Shown here: piece after piece, positions 7,980 to 16,126 of the stretch
Layout of the letters: each line of letters starts with the position of its first letter
How positions within the stretch are numbered: the first letter of the stretch is position 1
NCBI GenBank assembly: GCA_023435645.1
Contig: JAEYRK010000107.1
Location: forward strand, 1-37,668
Length of the DNA: 37,668 nucleotides
From: Bacillota bacterium
GTDB taxonomy: Bacteria; Bacillota; Clostridia; Lachnospirales; Lachnospiraceae
Reading direction: 5' to 3'
Translations under genes and position numbers: made by a program
Notes under the pieces: generated by a model
Database searches by the model: none
What the model was told of the DNA's origin: nothing
Seen by the model: only the letters and a program-made list of their open reading frames with translations

Positions 7980-8753
7980 TTAGAAAATCGTTCGGATCAG
8001 CTCCAGAGACTTAAATTCATGATCGATACAGCATTCTAGATAATGCCCGGTATTAAGCATTAATTCTCCCAACACCTCATCCGATACCGTAAAGGTGTAT
8101 AGCTTCTCTATGCTGCTGGTCACTATGTACTGCATCGCATAGAGAGTTGATGTACTCAATAAAGCAGCATGCTTATCTTGATGTCGGCAAAGCTCACATA
8201 GAATTCCTCTTGCATCAGCCGAAAAAGAAAAGGCCTCTTCCCTGGACTGTTCTCCCACAGTACGGTTAGGCTCCTTCCCACATCTGACACATTCAAACAC
8301 CTGAGGTGCTTCTCCATTGAGTACCATCAGCTTCAGCTCAAACACAGTCCGTACCAACCTGAGATCTATCGTCTTTTTTGCGATTGCCCGTAGGGTCTGG
8401 TATAGCAGCTTCAGAATCTCCTTCTCATCATTATTTTCCTTAGTGATATAATCTGCAAATTCACAAAAATACAATCCATAATATACACTATCAATCTGTT
8501 CTCTCAGCTCGGGAAAATAATTCGATATATCACAGGACATAATATTATAGGAATTTCTACCCGCATATAAGGTAAAGCTACCAAAGGTAAAGGGTTGACT
8601 ACATGCCAATAAGGCGCTGTTGGGTCTTCGGGCGCCTTTGGCAAATGCAGATATTTTACCTGTTTCCTTCGTTAAAATGACTAACCGTTTGTCATAATCA
8701 CCAACCGGCATGGCTGATAGGACCATTCCTGTCACGGTAGTTGATGCCGGCAT
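7980..8753 (-). CDS. recO: DNA repair protein RecO
   Basis: This protein of about 257 residues has the RecO layout: an N-terminal OB fold (VTGMVLSAMPVGDYDKRLVI...GKISAFAKGARRPNSAL), a helical middle, and a C4 zinc motif made of CVRCG and CELCRH. RecO loads RecA onto SSB-coated single-stranded DNA in the RecFOR pathway together with RecR. An in-frame GTG lies at 8762, but AGAAGGTGG is correctly spaced only for ATG 8753. Its start overlaps the end of the YqzL-like gene by 56 bases, and the order era-yqzL-recO is the standard Firmicutes order. Confidence 0.93.
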   Translation of the reverse strand: MPASTTVTGMVLSAMPVGDYDKRLVILTKETGKISAFAKGARRPNSALLACSQPFTFGSFTLYAGRNSYNIMSCDISNYFPELREQIDSVYYGLYFCEFADYITKENNDEKEILKLLYQTLRAIAKKTIDLRLVRTVFELKLMVLNGEAPQVFECVRCGKEPNRTVGEQSREEAFSFSADARGILCELCRHQDKHAALLSTSTLYAMQYIVTSSIEKLYTFTVSDEVLGELMLNTGHYLECCIDHEFKSLELIRTIF

Positions 8754-8892
8754 GATATCCACCTTCTTTATCCTTGTCCGCTACAGCAGACTGATCGTCA
8801 ATACTCTCTTCCCTGGTACATGCGATATAATTTAAGTAATCATCAATCTTACCTGTTGCGGTAAAACTTTTCCAATAATCATAAGTTTTCAT
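8698..8892 (-). CDS. YqzL-like small protein
   Basis: The 64-residue frame starts at ATG 8892 after an AGGGGGC site. Its first ~25 residues (MKTYDYWKSFTATGKIDDYL) match the YqzL family pattern W-x-x-F-x-x-TG-x-ID-x-YL, and the gene stands between era and recO as yqzL does in Bacillus. The function of the family is unknown. Members are usually about 45-50 residues. Here the C-terminal ~20 residues are read from DNA that also encodes the start of recO in another frame, so the tail is probably not conserved. Confidence 0.75.
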   Translation of the reverse strand: MKTYDYWKSFTATGKIDDYLNYIACTREESIDDQSAVADKDKEGGYHAGINYRDRNGPISHAGW

Positions 8893-9022
8893 AAAATGAG
8901 CCCCCTAACCATGATGTTTATATCACTATTTTTCCCGTCGCGTATTTTTCTAAACTGGTTAGAATATCCCATCCGTATTTTAAAAGTTCGTACTTGACAA
9001 ATAAAATCAGTATTATTTAATA

Positions 9023-9078
9023 CCTATATACCCTTATACCCATATACCCATATACCCATATACCCATATACCCCATTA
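9023..9078 (-). repeat. 8-base tandem repeat with G-quadruplex potential in the era-yqzL spacer
   Basis: The unit CCCATATA occurs four times perfectly (9039-9070), with degenerate units on both sides (9023-9038 and 9071-9078). On the transcribed minus strand this gives six G-tracts (one GGGG, five GGG) separated by five-base TATAT/TATAA linkers. That fits the G3-N(1-7) rule for an intramolecular G-quadruplex in DNA or in the era-yqzL-recO mRNA. Confidence 0.85.
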
Positions 9079-9097
9079 AGTCAATGCTGTTCTTTGA

Positions 9098-10048
9098 CTA
9101 ATAGCTGTCCTTGTTATTATAACCGTAATTCTTCAGCAGGAAATCACTGTCCCGCCAGTCCTTCTTCACCTTGACCCAGAGCTTTAAATTCACACGACAA
9201 TCAAGTAAGTTCTCAATCTCCCGTCTCGCCTGGGTTCCAATCTGCTTCAGCATGCTGCCATTCTTTCCGATGATGATGCCCTTGTGGGTTTCCCGTTCAC
9301 AGACAATCGTTGCATGAATATCCATCAAACCGCCCCTTTGGTCTTCCCTTCTCTCCTCCTCGCGGAAGTCCTCCTGGCCCCTCTCCTTCATTTGTTCAAT
9401 GCTGACAGCAATCCCATGGGGAATCTCATCCTCCAGAAGACGCAATGCCTTCTCTCTGATCAGCTCAGCCACAATCTGCTTCTCCGGCTGGTCCGTAATG
9501 GTATCCTCATCATAATATTGAGGTCCTAGGGGCAGATAGCGGAAAATAACCTCAATCAATGACTTGGTATTCTCGCCCTTTAAAGCCGATACCGGAATAA
9601 TTTCCGCAAATTGATGAATATCCTTATAAGCATTGATAAATTTAAGAATATCCTCCTTCTTCACCGTATCTATCTTATTGATAATCAGAATTACCGGTGT
9701 TTTCACCTTATGAAGCACCTCTGCGATATACTGCTCGCCTGCTCCGATGAAGGTGGAGGGCTCTACCAGCCAAAGGATCAGATCCACTTCTCTTAAGGTC
9801 CTTTCTGCTACATTGACCATGTACCTGCCCAGCTTATTCTTCGCCTGATGAATACCCGGGGTATCCAGGAAAATGATCTGTCCACGTTCATCCGTGAAGA
9901 CGGTCTGGATCCTGTTGCGGGTAGTCTGCGGCTTATTCGAGGTGATGGCGATCTTTTGACCGATCAGATGGTTCATCAAGGTAGACTTCCCAACATTGGG
10001 TCTGCCAATCAAGGTAACAAACCCCGATTTATAATTATTTTCTTTCAT
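9098..10048 (-). CDS. era: GTPase Era
   Basis: This 316-residue GTPase binds 16S rRNA near its 3' end and acts in 30S subunit maturation. It has Walker A GRPNVGKST (residues 15-23), the G2 region around TTRNRIQ, G3 DTPG, G4 NKID and a C-terminal KH domain (GIIIGKNGSMLKQIG) that binds RNA. A charged stretch (EEERREDQRGG, about residues 230-240) before the KH domain makes it slightly longer than the ~300 residues usual for Era. It follows the M16 peptidase gene by 42 bases and precedes the yqzL-like gene by 205 bases. Confidence 0.96.
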   Translation of the reverse strand: MKENNYKSGFVTLIGRPNVGKSTLMNHLIGQKIAITSNKPQTTRNRIQTVFTDERGQIIFLDTPGIHQAKNKLGRYMVNVAERTLREVDLILWLVEPSTFIGAGEQYIAEVLHKVKTPVILIINKIDTVKKEDILKFINAYKDIHQFAEIIPVSALKGENTKSLIEVIFRYLPLGPQYYDEDTITDQPEKQIVAELIREKALRLLEDEIPHGIAVSIEQMKERGQEDFREEERREDQRGGLMDIHATIVCERETHKGIIIGKNGSMLKQIGTQARREIENLLDCRVNLKLWVKVKKDWRDSDFLLKNYGYNNKDSY

Positions 10049-10090
10049 TCATATCCTCCATAACTTGCAGTCTAAGTGCTTTCCTAATTA

Positions 10091-13033
10091 TCAGTTCTTC
10101 ATTAGATTCTTTACGGATTTGAACAGAGATCTGTTTTCCTCCACCCTGGTCTCATTACCGATAACGCAGATATGATCCGCATCCAGAATGGACTGGATCA
10201 GATCTGCCAGCCCTCTGATATCCTCAGTCGTAGCATTCCTGATCTCATCCCTCTCCCTCCGTAAATCCTCCTCCGTAATTCCTGCCAGGTAGAAGCTTAA
10301 GGAACGGATTCCCTTATTCTGCGGAGTGAGCGGAGTATCCAGGGTACTGATGGTTCCGATAATATTTTTTGTCATATCCCTTTCGTCTGCGGTGTAGCTT
10401 CTTACATACGCGGGAATTCTCTCATAAATCTGGTTCGTTTCTCTTAAGTTCGGATCACGGTAGGAGGTAAAGTAAGCATCCCCGTCGATACCGGAGAAGC
10501 CACACATACAACCATAGGCTCCGCCCTTCACCCGGATATTGTTCCAGAGGTAATCATAGCTTAGTATTACCTTCAGAACCTTTAGAGCTCCTGAATATTG
10601 ATAGCCTGCCTTCATAAAGTTGCCTGCTCTGGCTACATACTGCACCTGCATCGCTGTCTTGAAGCCTTCATTCAGATTCTGGGGAGACAGAGGCTCACTG
10701 TTATAGTGGGCATATAGGCTTTCCTCTGCCTGCTCCTTTAAGCCCTCGGCAAAGGGTATAAAGCATTCCGCAAAGCTATCATAGCCCCTCTGATCGGCAG
10801 TAATGCTGACCAGCAGCTTATCCCTGGTGAAGATTATCTGCATCAGACTTCTCAGCTTCGCAATGATGTTCTCCTTCTCCTCCATATAGTTCACGGTGAT
10901 TTCCTCCAGGAATTTATAGAAGGAAATTCCTGAAACAGATTCCTTAAATAAACCATGCACTGAGTAATAGGAGATCGCCCTGTCCACTGCGACAGAGTGT
11001 CCGGAGGAATTAAATCTCATCTGCATCCTGGATTTCATCTCATCAATGATTTCCTTCAGACGCTTCGTATCGTCAAACACTGTCCGGTTAAGCATCTCCT
11101 CAATCAGTCGGAAGCCCTCCGGCAGCTCCTCATACATCACCTTAGTTCCAAATTCAAATACCGGATAAAAGCCCTTCGTATCATTCTTGATTGAGAAGCT
11201 CTTAACATCCGTAAAGATGCCGCCGGTATGGATATTTACTTCATTGGACAGCTCCAGATAGCTGTAATTCTCAGTATTTACATATCCCAGTACAAGGGAC
11301 AATAAGGACAGATAGGGAATCAACTCTGTAGGAATGTCGCTGACATCAAAAAGTAGCCTGAAATAAGCAATTCCATTGGTAAAGACCTCATGATGTACTG
11401 CCTTCACACCATGGAGGGATCGTTCCTTATTATATAGTGGCTGCGGTTCTGTCCCGATATCTTCCCTGGACAGCATCGGAATTTTCTCCAGCTCCTCCTT
11501 CGTGGAGGGCTCCTCCTGGTATTTCTTCAGATGGAGTGTATCCAGGACAATCTGCCTGATCTGATCGTCAGATAACCCTGCACGAAATGCGCTAAGCTGA
11601 TTTCTTACCCTTTCTTCACGCTCTGCGTTTAAACCGGTCTTCGGACTCAGGACAATCAGAGAGGCATGGGTGTTATTCACCAGATAATCCATAATCAGCT
11701 GCTCATAATAGCCGGTACCGATCTTCTCCTTCAGGCTTTCGAATTGGATATTATCCTTAAGGTTACGGAAGGGCTCCTTCTCATGATAAAGCCAGCTGCT
11801 CATTACCCGTAGACCATACATGAGACCCTTAGGAAAGTTACCGTAATCCGCCTCCCTGTATTTGAACTCATAATAATTGATGGCTGCCCGAAGGGATTTC
11901 TCATCCAGCCCTTGCTCTGCTGTCTTGATTAAGGTGTCCCGTATGATGGATAGGAACTGCTCCTTCTTCTCAGGATCAGAATTTTTGGCAATGATACAGA
12001 GGGTTGGCTGTAGGTATTCGGCGCTAAATGAACTGAGGATATCCTTACCGATCCCACCATCCAGAAGCGCTTGCTTGACCGGGGCTCCGGGAGCATCCAG
12101 TAGGACATAATCAAGTATCGTAAGTGCGAGATTAAGCTCCTTGGACCTCGCATCACTCATACATAGATTATAGCTTAAATAGGTATTTTCTGATAGGTCC
12201 TCCCCTTCCCCCAGGGAATAGAAGGCATTGATTTCCCTAAGCCTATCAAAGCCCTCCTGTCGGGTGATTTCTGAATCCACCTGAAGAGAATCATAGTTTG
12301 AAAGATACTCCTGATCCATCCAAATAAGGCGCTCCTCAAAATCCATATCCCCATAGAGGTAGATATAGCTGTTGGATGGATGGTAATAGGTGCGGTGGAA
12401 GTCTATAAATTCCTCATAGGTAAGCTCTGGAATAAATTCCGGATCTCCGCCGGATTCTACGCCGTAAGCGGTATCGGGAAACAGAGAGTTCATATTCATC
12501 CGAAACAGCTGCTGTTCCGGGGAGGAGAAGGCGCCCTTCATTTCATTGTATACGACACCGTTGATCTTCATCTCTGCCGAAGCATCCTCCAGCTCGTAAT
12601 GCCAGCCCTCCTGCATAAAGATTTCCTTACGTTCATAGATATTCGGATAATAAACTGCATCCATGTAGACATGCATCAAATTCTTGAAATCCTGATCATT
12701 CTGGCTTGCCACCGGGTAAATGGTACGGTCTGAATAGGTCATGGCATTCAGGAAGGTATTCAGAGAGCCCTTTACCAGCTCGACGAAGGGATCCTTCGCC
12801 GGAAAGCTCTTGGAACCGCACAAAACACTATGCTCTATGATATGGGCGACTCCGGTACTGTTTTTCGGCGGTGTCCGAAAGCCGATGGAGAACACCTTAT
12901 TAGTATCGTCATTGGCCACCAGAGAAACTCTGGCTCCGGTTTTCTTATGCCTCAATAGTATACCATGCCCATTGACATCCTTTAATGGCTCCTCCAGAGC
13001 AATTTCATATGCAAAAGGAATTTTTATATTCAT
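10091..13033 (-). CDS. M16C-family zinc metallopeptidase (PreP/falcilysin-like)
   Basis: This 980-residue protein has the inverted zinc motif HxxEH (HIIEH at 64-68) followed by a downstream Glu region (VVYNEMKGAFSSPEQ). It carries the four-domain layout of presequence-protease-type M16C enzymes: catalytic half, helical hinge, inactive C-terminal half. These form a closed chamber that degrades peptides. There is no signal peptide, so it probably acts on cytoplasmic peptides. The frame has an earlier ATG at 13048, but the bases ATGGAGGTGG there serve as the ribosome binding site for ATG 13033. It is the most upstream gene of the minus-strand run ending in ppdK. Physiological substrates are unknown. 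Confidence 0.93.
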   Translation of the reverse strand: MNIKIPFAYEIALEEPLKDVNGHGILLRHKKTGARVSLVANDDTNKVFSIGFRTPPKNSTGVAHIIEHSVLCGSKSFPAKDPFVELVKGSLNTFLNAMTYSDRTIYPVASQNDQDFKNLMHVYMDAVYYPNIYERKEIFMQEGWHYELEDASAEMKINGVVYNEMKGAFSSPEQQLFRMNMNSLFPDTAYGVESGGDPEFIPELTYEEFIDFHRTYYHPSNSYIYLYGDMDFEERLIWMDQEYLSNYDSLQVDSEITRQEGFDRLREINAFYSLGEGEDLSENTYLSYNLCMSDARSKELNLALTILDYVLLDAPGAPVKQALLDGGIGKDILSSFSAEYLQPTLCIIAKNSDPEKKEQFLSIIRDTLIKTAEQGLDEKSLRAAINYYEFKYREADYGNFPKGLMYGLRVMSSWLYHEKEPFRNLKDNIQFESLKEKIGTGYYEQLIMDYLVNNTHASLIVLSPKTGLNAEREERVRNQLSAFRAGLSDDQIRQIVLDTLHLKKYQEEPSTKEELEKIPMLSREDIGTEPQPLYNKERSLHGVKAVHHEVFTNGIAYFRLLFDVSDIPTELIPYLSLLSLVLGYVNTENYSYLELSNEVNIHTGGIFTDVKSFSIKNDTKGFYPVFEFGTKVMYEELPEGFRLIEEMLNRTVFDDTKRLKEIIDEMKSRMQMRFNSSGHSVAVDRAISYYSVHGLFKESVSGISFYKFLEEITVNYMEEKENIIAKLRSLMQIIFTRDKLLVSITADQRGYDSFAECFIPFAEGLKEQAEESLYAHYNSEPLSPQNLNEGFKTAMQVQYVARAGNFMKAGYQYSGALKVLKVILSYDYLWNNIRVKGGAYGCMCGFSGIDGDAYFTSYRDPNLRETNQIYERIPAYVRSYTADERDMTKNIIGTISTLDTPLTPQNKGIRSLSFYLAGITEEDLRRERDEIRNATTEDIRGLADLIQSILDADHICVIGNETRVEENRSLFKSVKNLMKN

Positions 13034-13365
13034 GTAATCCACCTCCATATAGTTCTCTTCTATGCGAAATAGCCTTAATCCGAAGATCAGCCGGTGCGGC
13101 TTAAGCTCCGGATATTTCCTGCGATTTTAGCGTGTCATACTGAGGACGAAAAACGCTATGATAAGTATGGCAATTTATAGTAAGTGCTTATTCATAATAA
13201 CACAATTTCTTTCATTTGTCATTTCTTACATAGGGAAAAACTATTAAGAAAATATTACATAATACAACAAAGATAATTGACAATTTCATGTATTTATGTT
13301 AAATTTAGACTATCATTACTAATTGTGGTAATGCAATTCATCATGTTTTTAGGAGGCTTTTTTGT
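13034..13365. other. Divergent intergenic region between the M16 peptidase and the cold-shock gene
   Basis: It contains the cold-shock promoter listed separately and, near 13130-13175, short complementary segments (AGCG...CGCT and CATACT...AGTATG) without a clear terminator. The peptidase promoter must lie here too, but I cannot single out a good -35/-10 pair. Confidence 0.5.
13277..13305 (+). promoter_or_regulatory. Promoter of the cold-shock gene
   Basis: A perfect -35 TTGACA (13277-13282) and -10 TAAATT (13300-13305) are separated by 17 bases. The predicted transcription start is near 13312, giving a leader of about 54 bases before ATG 13366. Confidence 0.75.
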
Positions 13366-13566
13366 ATGAAAAAGGGTACAGTAAAATGGTTTAATGCGAA
13401 AAAGGGGTTTGGTTTCATTTCAGATGAGGATGGCAATGATGTATTCGTACATTTCTCTGCTCTCCAGATGGACGGTTTCAAGGTTCTTGAGGAAGGTGAC
13501 AAGGTTGAGTTTGAGGTAGTTCAGGGAGAGAAGGGCCCTCAGGCGGCAAATGTAATTCGGTTATAA
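13366..13566 (+). CDS. Cold-shock protein, CspA family
   Basis: The 66-residue protein is a single cold-shock domain with RNP1 KGFGFI and RNP2 VFVHF, the aromatic residues that stack on single-stranded RNA or DNA. These proteins act as RNA chaperones at low temperature and in growth. AGGAGG (13351-13356) is nine bases before the ATG. It is a monocistronic unit with its own promoter and terminator, lying against the direction of its neighbours on both sides. Which csp paralogue it is cannot be told from one window. Confidence 0.96.
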   Translation: MKKGTVKWFNAKKGFGFISDEDGNDVFVHFSALQMDGFKVLEEGDKVEFEVVQGEKGPQAANVIRL

Positions 13567-13657
13567 TCACAGCGACTTTCTTAATTTTTATATATATGTT
13601 TTATGGTTACATATTTTAAAAGTTATTGTAGGTAGGATGGGTTGTAACAAATGAACA

Positions 13658-13690
13658 GGGTGTCGTACAAATTTGTACGGCGCCCTTTTT
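13658..13690 (+). terminator. Terminator of the cold-shock gene
   Basis: A 14-base dyad (13658-13671 with 13672-13685, arm GGGTGTCGTACAAA) pairs with two G-U wobbles. The AAATTT centre acts as the loop and TTTTT follows. Confidence 0.85.
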
Positions 13691-13734
13691 ATGTCGTGAT
13701 GTTTATCATAAGGTAGGTTTTTTATATAAAATCA

Positions 13735-13871
13735 TGTGCTTATGATGCACCGGAGACACGCTCCCGCTCGGATGTCGCACATAACGGTACATAAGATCGT
13801 GGCAGCAAGTACATCTGCCACAACCTAAGTACCGATGGCTCCATACGGTCTCCTTATGCATCATAAGCACA
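13735..13871. repeat. Nested palindromic element 1
   Basis: An outer perfect 15-bp stem pairs 13735-13749 with 13857-13871 (TGTGCTTATGATGCA). Inside are GGAGAC/GTCTCC (13752-13757 with 13848-13853), CGGTAC/GTACCG (13785-13790 with 13829-13834) and GTGGCAG/CTGCCAC (13799-13805 with 13815-13821). All are co-linear, so one extended rod with internal loops can form in either strand. It could be a structured RNA or a palindromic mobile repeat; I do not recognise a family. Confidence 0.75.
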
Positions 13872-13968
13872 CGCTTTTCTTTTTCAAGTTTCATGATATG
13901 ATAACAATCCAGTTCTATGAGGGCGCCGGGATCTACTATTTTATGCGAAGGCAAGCGTGGCTTGTACT

Positions 13969-14132
13969 CCTGTCAGAACCGGAAAACGCTTGTTTTTTCC
14001 GCTGAGTATCCCAGCTCACTTGTACAAGCAAGCTTGTCCCATGAGCCAGTATACTCAGTAGATATCATGCGCAGCATTATTTCTAGTTCTGACAGGATTA
14101 TCAACCCTCGCAGCATTTCCGGTTCTGACAGG
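13969..14132. repeat. Nested palindromic element 2 with three copies of a 17-base motif
   Basis: The motif CCTGTCAGAACCGGAAA at 13969-13985 recurs inverted and perfect at 14116-14132, and inverted with two changes at 14080-14096. Inside lie CTGAGTAT/ATACTCAG (14002-14009 with 14051-14058), GCTCA/TGAGC (14014-14018 with 14042-14046) and ACAAGC/GCTTGT (14024-14029 with 14032-14037). The outer stem can therefore close with either of two right arms. Confidence 0.75.
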
Positions 14133-14234
14133 AACAAAAGCCGAGCGAACCCGTACCCGTAAGCTTCTCTTCCAAATGCGCTCTACTACAAAACGCTTTT
14201 GTTACTTCCAGGTCGTGATCTTCTTTGTGATTAC

Positions 14235-14267
14235 AAAAAGGCAGCCACCTGATAGCGGCTGCCTTTT
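14235..14267 (-). terminator. Terminator downstream of purH
   Basis: An 11-bp stem (14236-14246 with 14257-14267, core GGCAGCC/GGCTGCC) has a 10-base loop and is flanked by A- and T-runs. It can work in both directions, but it lies 40 bases past the purH stop and serves that gene. Confidence 0.85.
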
Positions 14268-14306
14268 GCATGTTGTTAATAAATGTGAAGGAACGAATAC
14301 TCCGAA

Positions 14307-15860
14307 TTAGTGTTTGAAATGCCTCATTCCGGTAAATACCATCGCGATACCATACTCATTGCACTTTTTGATGGAAGCCTCATCACGGATGGAGCCACCC
14401 GGTTGGATGATTGCTGTAATGCCTGCCTGATGGGCTGCCTCCACACAGTCTTCAAAGGGGAAAAAGGCGTCGGAGGCAAGAACCGCACCCTTAGTAGCCT
14501 CCTCACCAATCAGTTCAGAGGCATGCTCAATGCTTTGCTTCGTAGCCCAGATTCTATTGACCTGTCCGGGTCCTATCCCTATGGTCTGCTTATCCTTTGC
14601 CAAGGCGATCCCATTGGATTTCACGAATTTTACCACCCGCCAGGCAAACCTGAGATCCTCCATCTCCTTCTCAGAAGGAGCACGGTCCGTCACCACCTTC
14701 AGCTCCTCTTCCTTCATCAGCTGGCTGTCAATGGTTTGTAGGATCAATCCGCCGTTAATCTTCTTTAGATCATAGGCATTCTCGTCCTGAGGAACCTCAA
14801 TATCCATAAGCTCCAGAACCCGTACATTCTTCTTCGTCTGTAACAGCTCCAGTGCTGCCTTCTCATAGGAGGGTGCTACGATTACCTCCAAGAATACGTT
14901 CATCATTTCCTCGGCCACCGCATAGGTAACTTCACGATTCAGTACTACGATACCTCCGAAGATGGATACCTTGTCTGCTGTGAAGGCCTTCCTCCAGGCA
15001 TCATAAATATTGTCCGCACTGCCAACACCACAGGGATTCCCATGCTTGCAGCCTACCACCGTAGGCTCTGTAAATTCTTTTAAAAGCTCCAGGGCACCAT
15101 TGGTGTCATTGATATTATTAAAGGATAGCTCCTTACCGTTTCGCTGAATCGCATCCGTAAGGGAACCCCTCTTTTTGCCGATTTCACGGTAGAAGGCTGC
15201 AGCCTGGTGCGGATTCTCACCATATCTCATATCCTGCACCTTCTCGAAGGTCATGGTCAGGGTCTCGGGTAACTCTGTATCATTCCTCTGCTTCCTCAGA
15301 TAGTCCGCGATCAGCGTGTCATAAGAGGAGGTATGCATGAATACCTTCTGCATCAGATAGAATTTCGTATCCAGTGATACTGCACCGTCAGATTTCAGCT
15401 CCTTCAAAACCTTATCATAATCCCTTGGGTCTACTACCACTGCCACATCCTGATAATTCTTGGCTGCGGAGCGAAGCATCGTTGGTCCACCGATGTCAAT
15501 GTTCTCGACCGCTTCCGCACGGGTTACATCCTCCTTCAGGATCGTAGCTTTAAAGGGGTACAGATTAACAAAAACAAGGTCTATCGTCGCAAGCCCTAAG
15601 TCAGCCAGCTGCTTCATATGGGAGGGATTGCTTCTCATGGCAAGTAGGCCTGCATGAACCGCAGGGTGCAGTGTCTTCACACGTCCATCCAGACATTCCG
15701 GAAAGCCTGTTAATTCCGATATCTCAATCGCCGGAACTCCTGCTTCCTTCAGCTTTCCAAAGGTACCCCCCGTCGAAATAATCTCCACCCCAAGAGAAAC
15801 CAGTTCCTTCGCCAGTTCTACAATTCCTGTTTTGTCCGATACACTGATTAATGCTCTCAT
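14307..15860 (-). CDS. purH: Bifunctional AICAR transformylase / IMP cyclohydrolase
   Basis: This 517-residue enzyme carries out the last two steps of de novo IMP synthesis: formylation of AICAR with 10-formyl-THF and ring closure. The N-terminal MGS-like IMP cyclohydrolase domain (about 1-150) shows RALISVSDKTG, STGGTF and DGRVKTLHPAVHAGLL. The AICARFT domain carries the catalytic KHGNPCG (Lys272, His273). The C-terminus RHFKH is the common one for the family. The frame extends to GTG 15878, but AAGGAG is correctly spaced for ATG 15860. It is monocistronic, with its own promoter-like site and terminator. It supplies IMP to GuaB, encoded at 20528. Confidence 0.97.
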   Translation of the reverse strand: MRALISVSDKTGIVELAKELVSLGVEIISTGGTFGKLKEAGVPAIEISELTGFPECLDGRVKTLHPAVHAGLLAMRSNPSHMKQLADLGLATIDLVFVNLYPFKATILKEDVTRAEAVENIDIGGPTMLRSAAKNYQDVAVVVDPRDYDKVLKELKSDGAVSLDTKFYLMQKVFMHTSSYDTLIADYLRKQRNDTELPETLTMTFEKVQDMRYGENPHQAAAFYREIGKKRGSLTDAIQRNGKELSFNNINDTNGALELLKEFTEPTVVGCKHGNPCGVGSADNIYDAWRKAFTADKVSIFGGIVVLNREVTYAVAEEMMNVFLEVIVAPSYEKAALELLQTKKNVRVLELMDIEVPQDENAYDLKKINGGLILQTIDSQLMKEEELKVVTDRAPSEKEMEDLRFAWRVVKFVKSNGIALAKDKQTIGIGPGQVNRIWATKQSIEHASELIGEEATKGAVLASDAFFPFEDCVEAAHQAGITAIIQPGGSIRDEASIKKCNEYGIAMVFTGMRHFKH

Positions 15861-15927
15861 CCTCTGCTCCTTTTCCACTATTCATGATAGATTTGGTCCA
15901 ACCATCGCATCCTATATCATTAAGTAA

Positions 15928-15957
15928 AATATAACACCAACGCTCAAGCAATTACAA
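15928..15957 (-). promoter_or_regulatory. Possible purH promoter
   Basis: On the minus strand TTGTAA (complement of 15952-15957) and TATATT (complement of 15928-15933) stand 18 bases apart. The -35 is only moderately close to consensus. The site is divergent from the promoter at 16052. Confidence 0.45.
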
Positions 15958-16051
15958 TTCATTATTACTTATATTGTTTATATGGCTAACTTATAGATGA
16001 AAATCTCAGTACTTTCGACAAAAATAGATCACCGGTAAGTGATAAATCCGG

Positions 16052-16080
16052 TTGCAATCCCTTGTAAAGTATACTATAAT
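16052..16080 (+). promoter_or_regulatory. Promoter of the DUF1461-like gene and probably pyk
   Basis: TTGCAA (16052-16057) and a perfect TATAAT (16075-16080) are 17 bases apart. The distance to ATG 16127 is 46 bases. Confidence 0.7.
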
Positions 16081-16126
16081 GCGATTGGTAAACTAACTAT
16101 GCAATGATGCTTGGAGGTAACTTAAG

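Larger units (their letters stand above)
13567..14306. other. Gene-free block between the cold-shock gene and purH
   Basis: Terminators stand at both ends (13658-13690 for csp and 14235-14267 for purH). Between them are about 540 bases with no frame that has both a start with a ribosome binding site and recognisable protein character. The block holds two large nested dyad elements, 13735-13871 and 13969-14132, listed separately. Confidence 0.7.

Noticed and set aside
8994..9022. Plus-strand TTGACA with TTAATA 17 bases on, facing the era gene from its 3' side
   Set aside because: The -10 is poor and there is no plus-strand gene to drive; an antisense RNA cannot be excluded but is not supported.
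9023..9078. Possible CRISPR-like array
   Set aside because: The repeats are 8 bases long and directly adjacent without spacers; this is a simple tandem repeat.
13706..13954. Minus-strand frame of 82 residues with a cysteine-rich stretch across palindrome 1
   Set aside because: It starts at TTG without a ribosome binding site, its codons are dictated by the palindrome, and it has no recognisable protein family features.
13735..14132. Retron-like msr/msd locus, because of the large palindromes
   Set aside because: No reverse transcriptase gene is present nearby on either strand.
13917..14162. Plus-strand frame of 81 residues over palindrome 2
   Set aside because: No ribosome binding site and composition set by the repeats; treated as chance.
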